Origin: Sclerodactyla briareus
Taxonomy: Eukaryota; Echinodermata; Holothuroidea; Dendrochirotida; Sclerodactylidae
Direction: 5' to 3'
DNA length: 64,000 bases
Assembly: GCA_026419785.1 (NCBI GenBank)
Contig: JAODTK010003732.1
Span: 287,657-351,656 of the forward strand
This document shows positions 21,487 through 33,143 of this stretch, piece by piece; position 1 is the first letter of the stretch; each line of letters starts with the position of its first letter. The translations under genes were made by a program, and so were the position numbers. The notes beneath the pieces are model-generated. The model saw only the letters and a list, made by a program, of their open reading frames with translations. It was not told the origin of the DNA and did no database searches.

Positions 21487-23523
21487 TTATATATATAGAT
21501 ATATAATATAATATAGATTATTATCTATAATATATATATATATATAATATATATATATATATATTCACACAGAATTCCTCTCAGGATAATGATAGAATCA
21601 GAATATAAAAAAACGAAGAGTGGTTAAATTCAATTTTGCTGCTCCAGTATATTTTCAAACCGTTTCGGTCAATTCGACCTCCTTCAGTTGATACAGGTAT
21701 AAGAGTGAGTCAGTGAGTATAAGAGTGAGCATATATATATAGATATATTTATATTTGTAATTTGACATTAGGTGGGAGGTCATATGAGTCCACTAGAGGG
21801 AGACTAGAGGTCAATCAAATCATTGACTTTGGTGCAGGCCGTCAAGACCGATGGTGATTTTGGAGAAATACGAAAAGGTGTGATATGAATAGAAGATAGA
21901 TCGATGTTAATACTTCCTATTGTTGGGTTAGGTCATAATGAGTAGGCCCACCTTATCCTTATTGCCTTGAGGTCAGTTCATTTGAGGTCACCAGTGTCAA
22001 AGTTCACGTGTCTCACGTCAATGAAGTACTAAACCTGTCGGACCAATGTACCTATATTTCAAGTATTCCGATAAACTCAGGCCGTCAATCTACTGTTACA
22101 CCCCTCAGGATTGAAAGAAGACCAGCATATTTAGTCGATGATCTCGGACGAGTTTAAACATTGCATAAATTATTCTGATTAGCTACCTAATGATCATCGG
22201 CTTGCTCAACACCATCGCAAAATTTGCTAGGGACTGTTATGCCTAGTTGATCATATTCCATTTTGAAGAAATTCGACAAAAGTGGATAATCGCGTTAATT
22301 CACTAAGCTCAAGCTTGGGAAAATGCCCCGTCGGAAAACCCCCTTTTAAAGATGGTCGGCGATGATTGGTTGTTCAAGTTGTAAATTTATACTCAAAATA
22401 ATTACAGCGTTATTGCCCACAGCGACATGCACTAATAGAAACAGTGTATTTACCCCCCTTGACCTGAATTGGCGAGGTTTACATACGTGATGACTCTCGT
22501 GCTTAACTATTTTACCACATTACTCGAAAAATATAGTTCGCAAGCCCTACCCACGCGAGTAATGGAAGAGTCCGATAATAACAACGACATACTGAGGAGT
22601 TGGCGACCATTGACTTGTGTATAGGCGATATACCGCAGTGAGATAATCGACAAAAAAAGACGCCGTCATACGCCGTAAGCGTTCGTACTAGACGACATAG
22701 TCCCTTTAACCCACTTTCAAATATCTACCATAAAAGATGACAGGTAAAAAATCACCCAATTATGATAATTAGTCCACCTAAGTAGCTAGTTCAGCTGAAA
22801 ATCTGATTAGTCCTGCCTTGCAATTTGTTTGCGTCATCGTTTTATTGTCTCATGAATATGCATAAAACCCCACACGAACACACATGGAGAATCCGTTAAG
22901 ACGATAAACATTAATTGACGATATTACCCCCCCCGCCAACCTTGGCTTTGTATCGTGGCGATAGTAAAACCGTATCGATATCACATCCTAATTGGCAAGC
23001 TTATTATAGAAGACACTGTCCCTTCAAGTTCGCCAGAATTGTTATCTGACTATACCTTTACATGTGAATTACGAACGGGGTGTATTTTATTCGGAATGAA
23101 GACCGGGTTATGATTCTCGGACTGCCGATGGGATACGCTGTTTCTCCACTGAAGAGTGTCGGAATAAGATAATCAACAGTTTGCTGGGGCGCTCCCCAAG
23201 CTGCTTATCATGCAAATCGATTTCTTTCTCTCAGGCTTATAGAGATACTAATATAAAAATTGATATGGATTGTCCGGAGTCCAGCCCAGGTTCCTTAGAA
23301 AAGGTGTATTACAAATTGCGGCAGTTTTAGTACAAAACGGGCCACTTGGGATACAAATTGGGCCAGAACAGGAAAATTTATACAAACGGGCTAGCTATTT
23401 TTATTACAAAACGGGCTAACTTTATTACAAAACGGGCCAGGGCTATTACAAAACGGCCGTTTATTACAAAACGGGGCAGCTATTACAAATTGCAGCCGGG
23501 TATTACAAAACGGGTCAGAGATG
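20846..23523. mobile_element. DNA element with long satellite-like terminal inverted repeats
   Basis: The left end (about 20,846-21,055) holds about eight copies of GGCCCGTTTTGTAATA spaced about 20-25 bp. The right end (about 23,305-23,523) holds the reverse complement (TTATTACAAAACGGGCC) about nine times. The outermost parts match over a longer stretch: CTGACC.GTTTTGTAATA then GCTGCAATTGTAATAGC on the left, and the same sequence inverted with small differences on the right. The 2.2 kb between has no transposase-sized open frame, so it is non-autonomous or internally replaced. An AT-dinucleotide tract lies at about 21,405-21,570. No convincing target-site duplication was found, and the superfamily is unknown. 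Confidence 0.75.
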
Positions 23524-25619
23524 TAGTGATCCAAACTGTCTCCATGCTTGACAAATCATGCGATCTGGCAACCCCCCATGAACGCCTGTATAGTGAAATC
23601 CTCAGTATAGCCTATAGAGACACAAGTACGGAATTTGACTTGTGAAGTTTGATATTTTGTTGAGCCATGTTGTTGTAATCAAGCTACGGCAAACAGCCTG
23701 ATCAGATTCAATTTAAACGGCTCATTGAGTATGTTCCCTATGACGACTGAATAAAACTGTAATGGATTTTTCAATGATGACCAAGGGCCACTTTTGACGT
23801 AGGCTGAATTGCATTTTTTTTTTTTCAAACTAAAGTGTAGTTTTGACATTTAGGTAGACCTCAGTGTGTGAGCCCACATCACTTCGCTGGTTGCGACAAG
23901 TTTTATGGACATACACTGAGATGGAACCATCAATTCCATTGGCACGGGGCAGTTGCACGCTCCAATAGGATTGCCTCTTGTGTTGCCAGAGGCAATTTCC
24001 GCGCGAAAGGTCAGAGTAAACACTTGCTGTTTTTGTCCTCGTTTTATTAGTGTAACGTGCAGTATTGGACATGGGTCAGCCGGGTCACAATTTTGGTGTA
24101 TACTTGGCTCTGGTGCGTGAGGCTAATGACACTTTTGTGATTGGTACAAGTATTTCTGACAGCTTCAACAACAAACCTGTCTCCTCCGTGTCCATAAGGA
24201 AGTGTACCACAAGAATGCCAAGGTCGATATGGGAATGGGAGAGGGCTTTATCGCCAGTTTAGAACGCAGGTGGTATAATTCACTCTAAACTATAATAGTG
24301 ACGCATTTTAGCAGATGCCCCATAACGCGAAGGGAACAAAGACCTCGCGATATAACGCAGGCTAGGAAGACCTGATAAATTGACGCCCGAACGACATGTG
24401 TCCAACCAGTATTGCGTGAGGATTGTACCTGGTATATAAAATCTGTACATAGAATACGAATTGTAGATACTATAATGCAAATGGATCATTTCACTCTAAT
24501 TTACATCAAGAAGCACTTTGACATCGCCAAAGTGAAAGAAACAGGATACGAAGCAGATGACTCGATATAACGGAACCTGGGGATTTGACATGGCAGTTGC
24601 TCCACTCCATGCACCAATCTCGTGAGAGTTAGGGCACTTGCACACCGTACGGTAAGTTTTGTATACCATATTCAATGCACTCACGCACTGCGCAAGAGAA
24701 TTCGGAGTGTTTACAATCACTCCATCACACACCATTGAACCCCATTATTAATACCGACCTGTGGATGACTTGTGAAAAGTTCGTCACCCCCGGTGTGTGC
24801 CTGTCTTCACTTGCAATAAGCAGTTGTTGTATGTATTTACACCGCATCCAATTGCCTTCGGGTTTATAGATGAGATATGTATCAAAAGTTTTATCTATTG
24901 GTGGTTCATACTAGATGCCCTGTAAATGATAAACGAGGCAGATTCGCAGTGGCAGTGTGGGTCAGCTAATGAATGTTATATGTTCAGTGATAGGGCGTTG
25001 GTTAGGAATTGGAGTAGGAAAAAAACGGAGAGGGGGGAGGGGGGATGGGGATACAATCTTCAAGTTGCCGCCTGCGTGAGATTACCCCCCACCTCCGTAA
25101 CGAGTTGCGGATCCCGGTCTTCAGTGACCCTGTTGAAACGGCAGGCGTTATTAACCAATCGGTGAAATTTCATCCAATGAAGGATTCAGATTTTTCTAAA
25201 CCTCGTGCGGCTTGTACCCGACAGCCGCCGTAATACGCCGGCGCAGAGCGAAAAAACGTGCCTTTCGGTGCATTTTGAGGCTTCGGATGCATCATTCTTG
25301 GATAAAACTCTCCTCTTCGGTATTGTAAAAGGGTATTGAGGCTTCTGTAAATATTCATGGACCAAAATTTGGACGGATTTTCACGGCAACTATTCAGAGT
25401 TGCTCCACGTGGACGGGAATTAAATATATCCCCGCAAAATTGGTGTCGGGCGTTAGATGTTAGAGTGTGTTAGAGCGGTGAGGTGGCAGGCCAATATGTC
25501 AGCCGGCAAGGCCGAGGTCCCTGGTTCCACCACCGGTGTCGTCACAGACACCAAAGTTTATGACTAAGGATTTCCTTAGTCGCTGAAGCACCTTCTGGTA
25601 GAAGGATAACTAACTAAAC
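23524..25619. other. Unassigned, no supported gene
   Basis: Many 60-80 residue frames on both strands, none recognisable. A weak pol III-like segment at about 25,455-25,545 (AGAGCGGTGAGGTGG ... GGTCCCTGGTTCCACCACC) could be a decayed SINE head but is not convincing. No periodic repeats were seen. Confidence 0.45.
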
Positions 25620-25805
25620 GTTGTTCGAGGATATTATGGTTTTGAGCGTGTAGCCGCCGTATCCACCGCGCCTACGCTCCAGAAACTTAGGCGTTAAGCA
25701 AAGAACTCTTCAACGCCTTTAGCTGATTGACCTGAAAAGTGGTGACATGTCAGTCTAATGAACTTTCGGATGAGTTCGAAAGTGGGCATCACTTCAGGTC
25801 TGCTG
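25620..25805 (+). repeat. Dispersed end module, copy 1 of 4
   Basis: Begins 'TTCGAGGATATTATGGTTTT' and runs through 'GTGTAGCCGCCGT', 'GAACTCTTCAACGC', 'TTTCGGATGAGTTCGAAAGT' and GGGCATCACTTCAGG. The same landmarks in the same order occur at about 40,945-41,140, 45,172-45,345 and, inverted, 55,207-55,410. Here it leads directly into a ~118-bp array, as does the inverted copy at 55 kb. Confidence 0.75.
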
Positions 25806-25829
25806 CCCTATTTTGTGGGTTTTACACGA

Positions 25830-26260
25830 AAATAATGGGTTTATCGATTAACACGAAACGTGGTGGGTGGGGAACAAAAGTTGTGGTCCGAAAAACATGA
25901 CGGTGATTTCGATGGTCACGGGAGGTCAATTGTGTTTTTTGCTAAAATACAGAGTGGGATACGATCACACGGAACTTGGTGGGTGGGGACAAAAATTGGT
26001 ACCGAATAACATGATGGTGATTTTAAAAAGTTCAACAGAGGTCAAAATTGTGGTTTCTTTACGAGATTCCAACTTGTCGGATGTGAACCAAAACTTGGTG
26101 GATGTGGGATGTTGTTAGTCCGGAAACACATGAGGTCATTCAAGGTCACAGGAGGTCAAGTTGGCATAGATCATGCAATTTTTCTACTTTGTCGTATTTG
26201 AACAAGACTTGGGAATGTGGACTACAGTTGGTCCTGAAACAACAGGGCATTTATATATAT
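25830..26260 (+). repeat. Tandem array, ~118-bp monomers, about four copies
   Basis: 'ACGAAACGTGGTGGGTGGGG' or a variant recurs near 25,855, 25,972, 26,090 and 26,207, with 'CCGAA.AACATGA.GGTGATT' and GGAGGTCAA in each unit. It follows the end module at 25,620. It is orthologous in layout to the ~115-bp array at 54,785-55,200, which lies on the other strand. Confidence 0.72.
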
Positions 26261-26287
26261 ATTATTCAGATATCAGCAGGTGAGCAC

Positions 26288-28815
26288 CCGGCTTCAGCGT
26301 AAGTGGAACCTGGTACCCGTGAGTGTCGAGGAGGAAACGCCACGCCAGTGAAGATACCTGTCGAGAGACGGAGGGGCATGCTTAAGTGAAGGTAACTGTC
26401 GAGAGATGGAGTCAGGCAGTGAAGGACCTGTCGAGAGAAGGAGGGCATGCAGTGAAGGTACCTGTCGAGGGATGGAGCGCATGCAGTGAAGTACCTGTCG
26501 AGGGACGGATGGCATGCCGTGATGGCACCTGTCGAGGGACGGAGGGAATGCAATGAAGGTACCTGTCTAGGGACGGAGCGCATGCAGTGAGTTCCTGTCC
26601 AGAGACGGAGCGCATTCAGTGAAGGTACCTGTCGAGAGACTGAGCGCATGCAGTGAGGGTACCAGTCGAGAGACGGAGTGCATGCCGTGCAATGTACCTG
26701 GCGAGTGTCGGAGTGCATGCCGTGAGGGACCGGTTCCTAGGAGACGGAGTGCAATGCAGTGAAGGTACCTGTCGTGTCGAGTTCATGCGGTGAAGTACCT
26801 GTCGAGGGACGGCGCGCATGCAGTGAGGCTATCTGTCGAGAGACGGACGCATGCAGTGGGGTCACCTGCCGACAGACGGAGTGCATTCAGTGAAGGTAAC
26901 TGTCGAGAGACGGAGTGCATGCTGTGAAGGTACCTGTCGAGGAGACGGATTGCATTACATGAAGGGACCTGTCGAGAGACCAAGTGCATGCGTGAAGGTA
27001 CCTGTCCGACAGACGGAGTGCATGCAGTGAGGGTACCGTCGAGAGCCGGAGTGCATGCAGTGAAGGTACCTGTCGAGTGTCGGAGTTCATGCGGTGCGGT
27101 ACCTGTCGACAACGTAGCGCATGCAGTGAGGCTATCTGTCGAGAGACGGAGCGCATGCAGTGAGGGTACCTGTCGCGAGACGGAGTGCATGCAGTGAAGG
27201 TACCTGGCGAGTGTCGGAGTGCATGCCGTGAGGTACCTGCCGAGAGACGGAGTGCATGCAGTGAAGGTCCCTGTCGAGTGTCGGAGTTATGCGGTGAAGG
27301 ACCGTGTCACAAGACGGAGCCGCATGCAGTGATGCTATCTGTCGAGAGACGGATCTCATTGCAGTGAGGGTACTGCCCGCCGACAGACGGAGTGCATGAG
27401 TGGAGGTACCTGTCCCGAGAGACGGAGTGCATGCTGTGAAGGTACCTGTCGAGAGACGGGTGCATGAGGGAAGGTACCTTGTCGACGAGACCAAGTGCAT
27501 GCAGTGAAGGTACCTGGTCCGACAGAACGAGTGCATGCAGAGAAGGTAACTGTCGAGAGACGGAGTGCATGCAGTGAAGGTACCTGTCGAGTGTTCGGAG
27601 TCATGCGGTGAGGTACCTGTCGACACACGGAGCGCATGCAGTGAGGCTATCTGTCGAGAGACGGTAGCGCTATGCAAGTGAGGGTACCTGCCGACAGACG
27701 GAGTGCATGCAGTGAGGTACCTGTCTAGAGACGAGTCAATGCAGGGAAGGTCCCTGTCGAGAGACGGAGTGCATGCAGTGCAGGTACCTGTCGAGAGACC
27801 AAGTGCAATGCAGTGAATGTACTGTCGACAGACGGAGTGCATCGCAATGTAAGGTACCTGTTCGACAAACGGAGTGCATGCAGTGAAGGCCCTGTCGACG
27901 AGACGGAGTGCATGCAGTTGAAGGTACCTGTCGGCGGACGGAGCGCAATGCAATGATGGCACCTGTCGGGGAACGGGGCATTGCAGTGATGGCACCCTGC
28001 GAGGACGGGAGGGCTGCGTGAAGTCCTGTCCAGAGACGGAGCGCATGCAGTGACCGTACCTGTCGAAATACGGGGGGCCTGCAGTGAAGGTACCAGTCGA
28101 GAGACGGAGTGCAAGCAGTGAAGGTACCAGTCGAGAGACGGAGTGCAAGCAGTGAAGGTACCAGTCGAGAGACGGAGTGCAAGCAGTGAAGGTACCAGTC
28201 GAGAGACGGAGTGCATGCTGAGGGTCCTTTCGCAAGACGGATGGCATGCTCCGTGAATGTCCTGTCGAGAGAGCGGATGCATGCATTGAGGTACCTGTCG
28301 ATAGACGAAGTGCATTCGTGAAGGTACCATGCGACAGACGGAGTGCTGCCAGTGAGGCCCTTTCCGGAGACGGAGTGCATGCAGTGAAGGTACCTGCGAC
28401 AGACGGAGCGCATGAGTGAAGGTAACCTGTCAAGAGGCCGGAGTGTATGCAGTGATCTGTACCTGTCGACAGACGAGTGCATGCGTGGAGTAATCCTGTC
28501 GACAGACGGATTGCATCATTGAAGGTCCCTGTCGACAAACGGTGCTTGCAGTGAAGGTACCTGTCGAGAGACGGATGCATGCGGGAGTACCTGTCGATAC
28601 GACGGAGCGCATCAGTGGATGGCACCTTCGATGGACGAGTGCTCAGTGATGGCAGCCGTCGAGGACGGAGGGCATGCAGTGAAGGTACCATTCCATATAC
28701 GGAGCGCATGCAGTGAAGGTACCAATCGAGAGACGGGGGCATTCAGTGAAGGTACATGTCGCGACGCGGAGCGCATGCAGTGTAGGTACCTGCGAAGACG
28801 GAGTTGCATCACAGT
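26288..28815. repeat. 34-bp minisatellite, about 74 copies, with higher-order structure
   Basis: The unit is 34 bp: GGTACC, then TGTCGAGAGACGG, then AGTGCATGCAGTGAA. Variation is mostly single substitutions and one-base indels. Variant monomers 'GAGGCTATCTGTCGAGAGAC' (about 26,825, 27,128, 27,331, 27,643) and 'GAGTGTCGGAGTTCATGCGG' (about 26,770, 27,074, 27,276, 27,588) recur at about 304, 203 and 312 bp, that is nine, six and nine monomers. At 28,089-28,190 three monomers are identical (GGTACCAGTC, GAGAGACGGA, GTGCAAGCAGTGAA) and a fourth is nearly so, showing recent local amplification. The consensus lacks stops in the minus frames, which gives chance open frames up to 536 codons (27,132-28,742). 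I do not call these genes. Confidence 0.93.
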
Positions 28816-29855
28816 GAAGTACTTGACCGTGAAAGTTTCTGTTCACGTGGGCTATCCTAAAAGATCATACGCGTCACACCTCCACATTCAGGGAGCCGCT
28901 AAGAGGCGCGCATACCTTATTCCTTGTTTCGTGGCTTGCCAGTGGTGGAGCTCAGTGTTTTCGGGAGGGTAAGTATTGACAGTGGCATCACCAGATTTCC
29001 TTCTGGGTACGAGGAGAGAGTCACAAAGATCGATGAAAAGTTACCATGAGACATCTTGGCGAAGCGGCATCCATGGATTGGCGCGTAGCGCCCAGCGCCT
29101 TCAAAATTGTGGTTTACCCGCCCCACGTGTCGAAAATGGCACTCCTGACTGCTGAATTCCTTCAAGTCCGCAGGTACAGAGCCTTAGGATATATTATCAA
29201 ATTTCCTGTCAGCATTGCGCATTAGAAAATATTCAGTCTTCCAAATGGAATTATATGGTCATAAGCGATAACAAGTTGTACGTGTGCATCGTTTTCCAAT
29301 GATTCACCCCGCCGCCCCCCCCCCCCCCCCTCCAGAATGCACCTCCGTTCTTCTGGTACATTTGTTTTATGTTCTCTCCCCATACACGTCCATTATTCGA
29401 CGATATCTCCTACAATACTAATTACCTCACTAGACCTATCTCGGCGGTGCTATCCATCTTACCCACATCATTTACGCCTCATGTATGATCGATGACTCGC
29501 AATTCCCACAAAGAGAGCTTACTTAGCAACTATAAACACAGCGGTTGAACTGAAACGTAACATTCAGTTTCCCTACTCGATCATGCTGACTGCTGAATTC
29601 CAGAGTGGCGCATATAGTATTTTTAGGGGGAAGAGAAAAAGAAACTGTGGAGAAATTTTACTCACCCATTATCATTCCCCATTTATTCACGTTTTTGAGG
29701 TTACGCGGCAAGTGTGTGGGACAATTTTGTGTCGAATTTCAAGACCTGAAGATGCTAAAATTTCGTTTACTTGTTATGTCGCTCTGCCTGGTAAAAAAAA
29801 AACAACTTCTGTAGAGTTCCCAGTAAATCTATTGTGCAATTCTACAGTTGTTATA
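28816..29855. other. Unassigned, with a 124-residue open frame
   Basis: A plus-strand frame at 29,583-29,957 (124 residues) is not low-complexity until its last 30 residues, which are translated GT repeat. I recognise no domain in it. The sequence GAGGGTAAGTA at about 28,965 resembles a splice donor but has no supported exon beside it. A C-run lies at 29,315-29,331. Confidence 0.35.
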
Positions 29856-29857
29856 CC

Positions 29858-30560
29858 TTGCCGAAGGAAACAGGGGATCCATGCAGTCATGCACCGTGCT
29901 ATGTGTGTGTGTTTGTGTGTGGCTGTGTGTGACACCCCTTGTCAGCACGAGATCTAAACATACGCCAAAACTGGTATCAAGTTCAAATATGTATGTGGGT
30001 TGGACATGGGGGAGTATGCCCTATTGTTTTTGGGTGCTCGTTCAAGTTCATTCACAGGTCACGAGAGGGCAAGTTTCAAAAAGCTTTGTCAGCACGATAT
30101 CTCAACGAACGCGGGTATCTCATCATTTCAAATTGGGTATGTGGTAGCATGTATGGTGAGCATGAAACGGTCAAGGTCATTCAAGGTGAGGCTGAACGGT
30201 CAGGTCCATTCAGGTCACCACAGAAATCTCTATATCTCGGCACGAACATTTGGAGGACTGTCGTAATGGCAAGTTTGCGTTCGTCTGGGTGAAATACATC
30301 TGGTGACCGACGTTGACCTCATTTGACCTTTTGACCTGGTGATTTTGCATGTTTTTTTTGTGTGGGCCAATGCGTCCTGTTGGAGACAACATATAAAAGT
30401 CAATGACCCACCATACTACATACTCTTATCACAAGCTATCGCATGACGTGGAATCAAGACGCTAAAACACTAAATGTGATAAATTTGGCATTTGAACTCT
30501 GCTCGTCAGCATGATATCTAATGAATGCAATATCTATTAAGTTCAATTAAGTGTGTGTGG
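29858..30560 (+). repeat. GT-rich left module plus ~147-bp array
   Basis: A left module with ATCCATGCAGTCATG and GT-rich sequence (29,876-29,935) leads into units beginning 'GTCAGCACGA.ATCT.AA' near 29,941 and 30,088, with a shortened form (TCGGCACGAACATT) at about 30,236 and another at about 30,507. Units carry AAATTGGGTATGTGG-like and 'GGTCAAGGTCATTCAAGGT' segments. The first two full units are about 147-148 bp apart. Confidence 0.65.
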
Positions 30561-32145
30561 ATTGTACACATGATGAATTACCAAAATAGGTTTTTTACAT
30601 GGAAATGCGTGCTATTTAAATTCTCAAGTGAATAAATAAATTATGAGCTCTGTTGATTCTGCATTAAATTCCCTAATTTGAAAGAATATTGATGAACAGA
30701 AATATGTTGTTGCTTTTTGTCGTTACAACAAAAGGTTGTTTTGCCTCTGGGGTAAATGGCATGATACTTCATTTTATTTCATTTATTCCATTTTTATAAA
30801 CCAATCACTAATTGTTTGATTTTTGGTAAATAATGACTGATTACAAAGGAGACAACAGTACCTTGCAAATATTAAATGTTTGCAATAGTGCTCCTGGATA
30901 CTTCGAAACGTAAAGAAAAACCAGTAGTTCTCACCCTATTGTTTTTTTTTTTTTTTTTTTTTTTTTTGTTTTTTTTGTTTTTTTTTTTTAATTACATTTT
31001 ATCAATTGAATGTTTCACAAAACCACAATGAACTGCCAAACATCAGCCCGTGTCCCTATTGATTTTCCTTTGAAAATGGCTTCTGTGGTTTTAAATACTG
31101 TGCTGAAGAAGCATTTCTTTATGGATGAAACATACATAGGTTCAAGTATGGATACAAGTTATTATTCATGACATAAAACAGCCAATTGACACATTAACAC
31201 CATATCAGTTATTTGGATGTTAATTGCGGAATATCAGTGCAATTTTTATTAACTGATTGGATGAAATGAAGATTTTCATTTTTTGAAGATAGTTTTGCAA
31301 CCTCATTCCTAGGCTGTTTTTGGTATCAGGTCAAGGTCAAGGTCACATATGCGACCATCTTATATCTCTGCACGATTCACTGACAGAGTGAGAACAAGCA
31401 TATACCACCAAACAATATTTCCCCCCAGTGAAGACAGTACAAATTCTTGAATTGTCAATTTTGTGTTTATTCCTGATATGTTTGATATTGGACTATCACC
31501 AAATATTTCCAGTGGAGACAGTAAAAAATCTTGAATTGTCATTTTATTATATTCCTGATATGTTTGAATATGGATAGCACGCAGTGACCAGCCTATATGT
31601 ACCGGTTTCCTGATCATAGTGGTGTTGTTAAGGGTGGGGGTGGTAATTTTGGGTCTGCAATGCACCCCCCCCCCCACCAGGTTTTCCATGGGCGCTTCTG
31701 AAATTGAAAATGTAGCCCTATTGAGCCTCATCACTGCATTTCTTGACAATCCTAGTGCAAGGCGCACGTCTCTTCTGGTGGATACATCCTCCCATTTAGT
31801 GTTATATTTTACAATTTCCTCCCAGTTGCTTTTTCTCAAGGAAGGTACAAAACTGGGATTTAGTAAACGTGATATCAATGGGAGGGTTGGGGAGGGGGGG
31901 GAGGGGGGGAACTGGCCAATTTTTTCCATTAGGTCTATATTATATTAATACAGGGTGGTTAAATCCAAGTTGTTGCTTTACATTAATTGAAAACGTGATT
32001 ATGATCTTCAAATTTACCATTTGCTAGTTATTACAGCAGAATGCACACCAGGAATAAAAAGGTCCTGAATTCAATTACAACAACCTATGCTGGGCCACAA
32101 TCCTCCTCAACACTGGCCGCAATTGTGTGTTGTATATACTATAAT
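30561..32145. other. AT-rich unassigned region with a T tract and a short tandem duplication
   Basis: A T-tract of nearly 50 bases runs from about 30,942 to 30,990. AGGTCA is present three times head to tail at 31,328-31,345. An ~82-bp duplication has 'AATCTTGAATTGTCA' and ATTCCTGATATGTTTGA at about 31,441 and 31,524. The minus-strand frame at 31,360-31,929 (189 residues) spans this duplication and shows no family, so I do not call it. Confidence 0.5.
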
Positions 32146-32153
32146 AAGCTTTA
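32146..32153 (+). repeat. Left 8-bp target-site duplication (AAGCTTTA)
   Basis: AAGCTTTA occurs immediately left of the inverted-repeat element and again at 33,136-33,143 immediately right of it. The exact match at both edges supports integration with an 8-bp staggered cut. Confidence 0.7.
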
Positions 32154-33135
32154 AGCCGCGTTTCCATGCCCGCGGGCGGGCGGGCGGGCGGGGGCGGCGG
32201 GCGGGCGTCTAAATCGCTCATCGTTATTTTCAATGGAGACGTTTCCAGGCTCGCGGGCGGGCGGGCGGGGCGGGCGGGCGGGCGGCGTTTCTCGAATCGC
32301 GTTCATGTAGCGATTTTCGCCCGCCCGCGTGTCCGCGGGTATTTCGCCATCAAATTCCCGGGGATTTCCCTGCAATCTGACCGGCTTGAAAAGCCGGATA
32401 ATGGAGGAGGAGTAGGAGGACATTATAGGTCAAATAATGTTCCAAACAACATTCAAAACTGTTTTTCAACACACTAGATGAGATTGTATACGATTGTGTT
32501 ATATTCAACGGCTCCTTAGACCACCTTTTTGAACACTATTAACATGTTCAAACCGATTGATATGTCAAGATTTGCTAATTTTAAATCTCCAAAACCGTCA
32601 ATTGTGAAGTTTTCTGGGGGGCCGTAATCGTTGACATTGACACAATGGTTTTCAGAAAAAACACCGGTGTTTAGGTTTTAAACACTGTTGACGTCGATTG
32701 ATAACAACGTCAACGACAACAACGACAATGACAACAACGACAACAACAAAACCAACGACAACCGACGACAATAAAGACGACAACGACAAAAAAACCGGCA
32801 ACAACAACAACATACAACAACAACCAACAACAACGGCAACGACAAGGACAACGACACGACAACGACAACGTGACAAAGAACAACAACTAACAAACATATA
32901 TATAGCAATAATAATGACAGAATCAACAATAAGAACAATAATAACATATAATAATAACATATATAATAATAGTAGCTTACATCGGTTCTTATATAGCGAA
33001 TATACTACAAATAAAAGTAGGAAGAGTGCGTTGTCCGTGATCGAGGAAAACGACCGCCCGGTGCATGGAAAGAGTCTTCCAAAAAGCCACCCTCCCTCCG
33101 CCCGGCCCACGCCCGCCCGCGGGCATGGAAACGGC
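32154..33135. mobile_element. GC-rich TIR element, ~980 bp, non-autonomous
   Basis: The left end GCCGCGTTTCCATGCCCGCG (from 32,155) and the inverse of the right end, GCCGTTTCCATGCCCGCGGG (ending 33,135), are near-identical for about 28 bp. Each end carries a second inner copy of the TTTCCA..C.CG(GGCG) motif (about 32,241 left, about 33,055-33,070 right), so the subterminal regions hold repeated sites inside (GGGC)n. The middle is a CAA/CGA-rich low-complexity tract (about 32,700-32,900). No transposase is encoded; open frames up to 161 codons arise from the low-complexity tract. An 8-bp duplication is used by hAT, P and Merlin-like families among others, but the terminal bases do not let me choose. 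Confidence 0.8.
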
Positions 33136-33143
33136 AAGCTTTA
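33136..33143 (+). repeat. Right 8-bp target-site duplication (AAGCTTTA)
   Basis: Exact partner of 32,146-32,153. Confidence 0.7.

Noticed and set aside
20846-23523. LTR retrotransposon
   Set aside because: The ends are inverted, not direct, and no gag-pol coding is visible between them.
23346-23645. Repeat protein with ITKRA motifs
   Set aside because: It is the translation of the TTATTACAAAACGGGCC inverted-end repeats.
25455-25545. tRNA or SINE head (GGTGAGGTGG ... GGTTCCACCACC)
   Set aside because: Only weak box similarity, no cloverleaf and no second copy in the window.
27132-28742. 536-residue repeat protein
   Set aside because: The frame is an outcome of a stop-free 34-bp minisatellite; monomer changes show no codon-position bias that I can see and no start context or flanking exon is present.
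26288-28815. CRISPR array, because of many short regular repeats
   Set aside because: The 34-bp units are contiguous with no unique spacers, vary continuously, and lie in a eukaryotic repeat context without cas genes.
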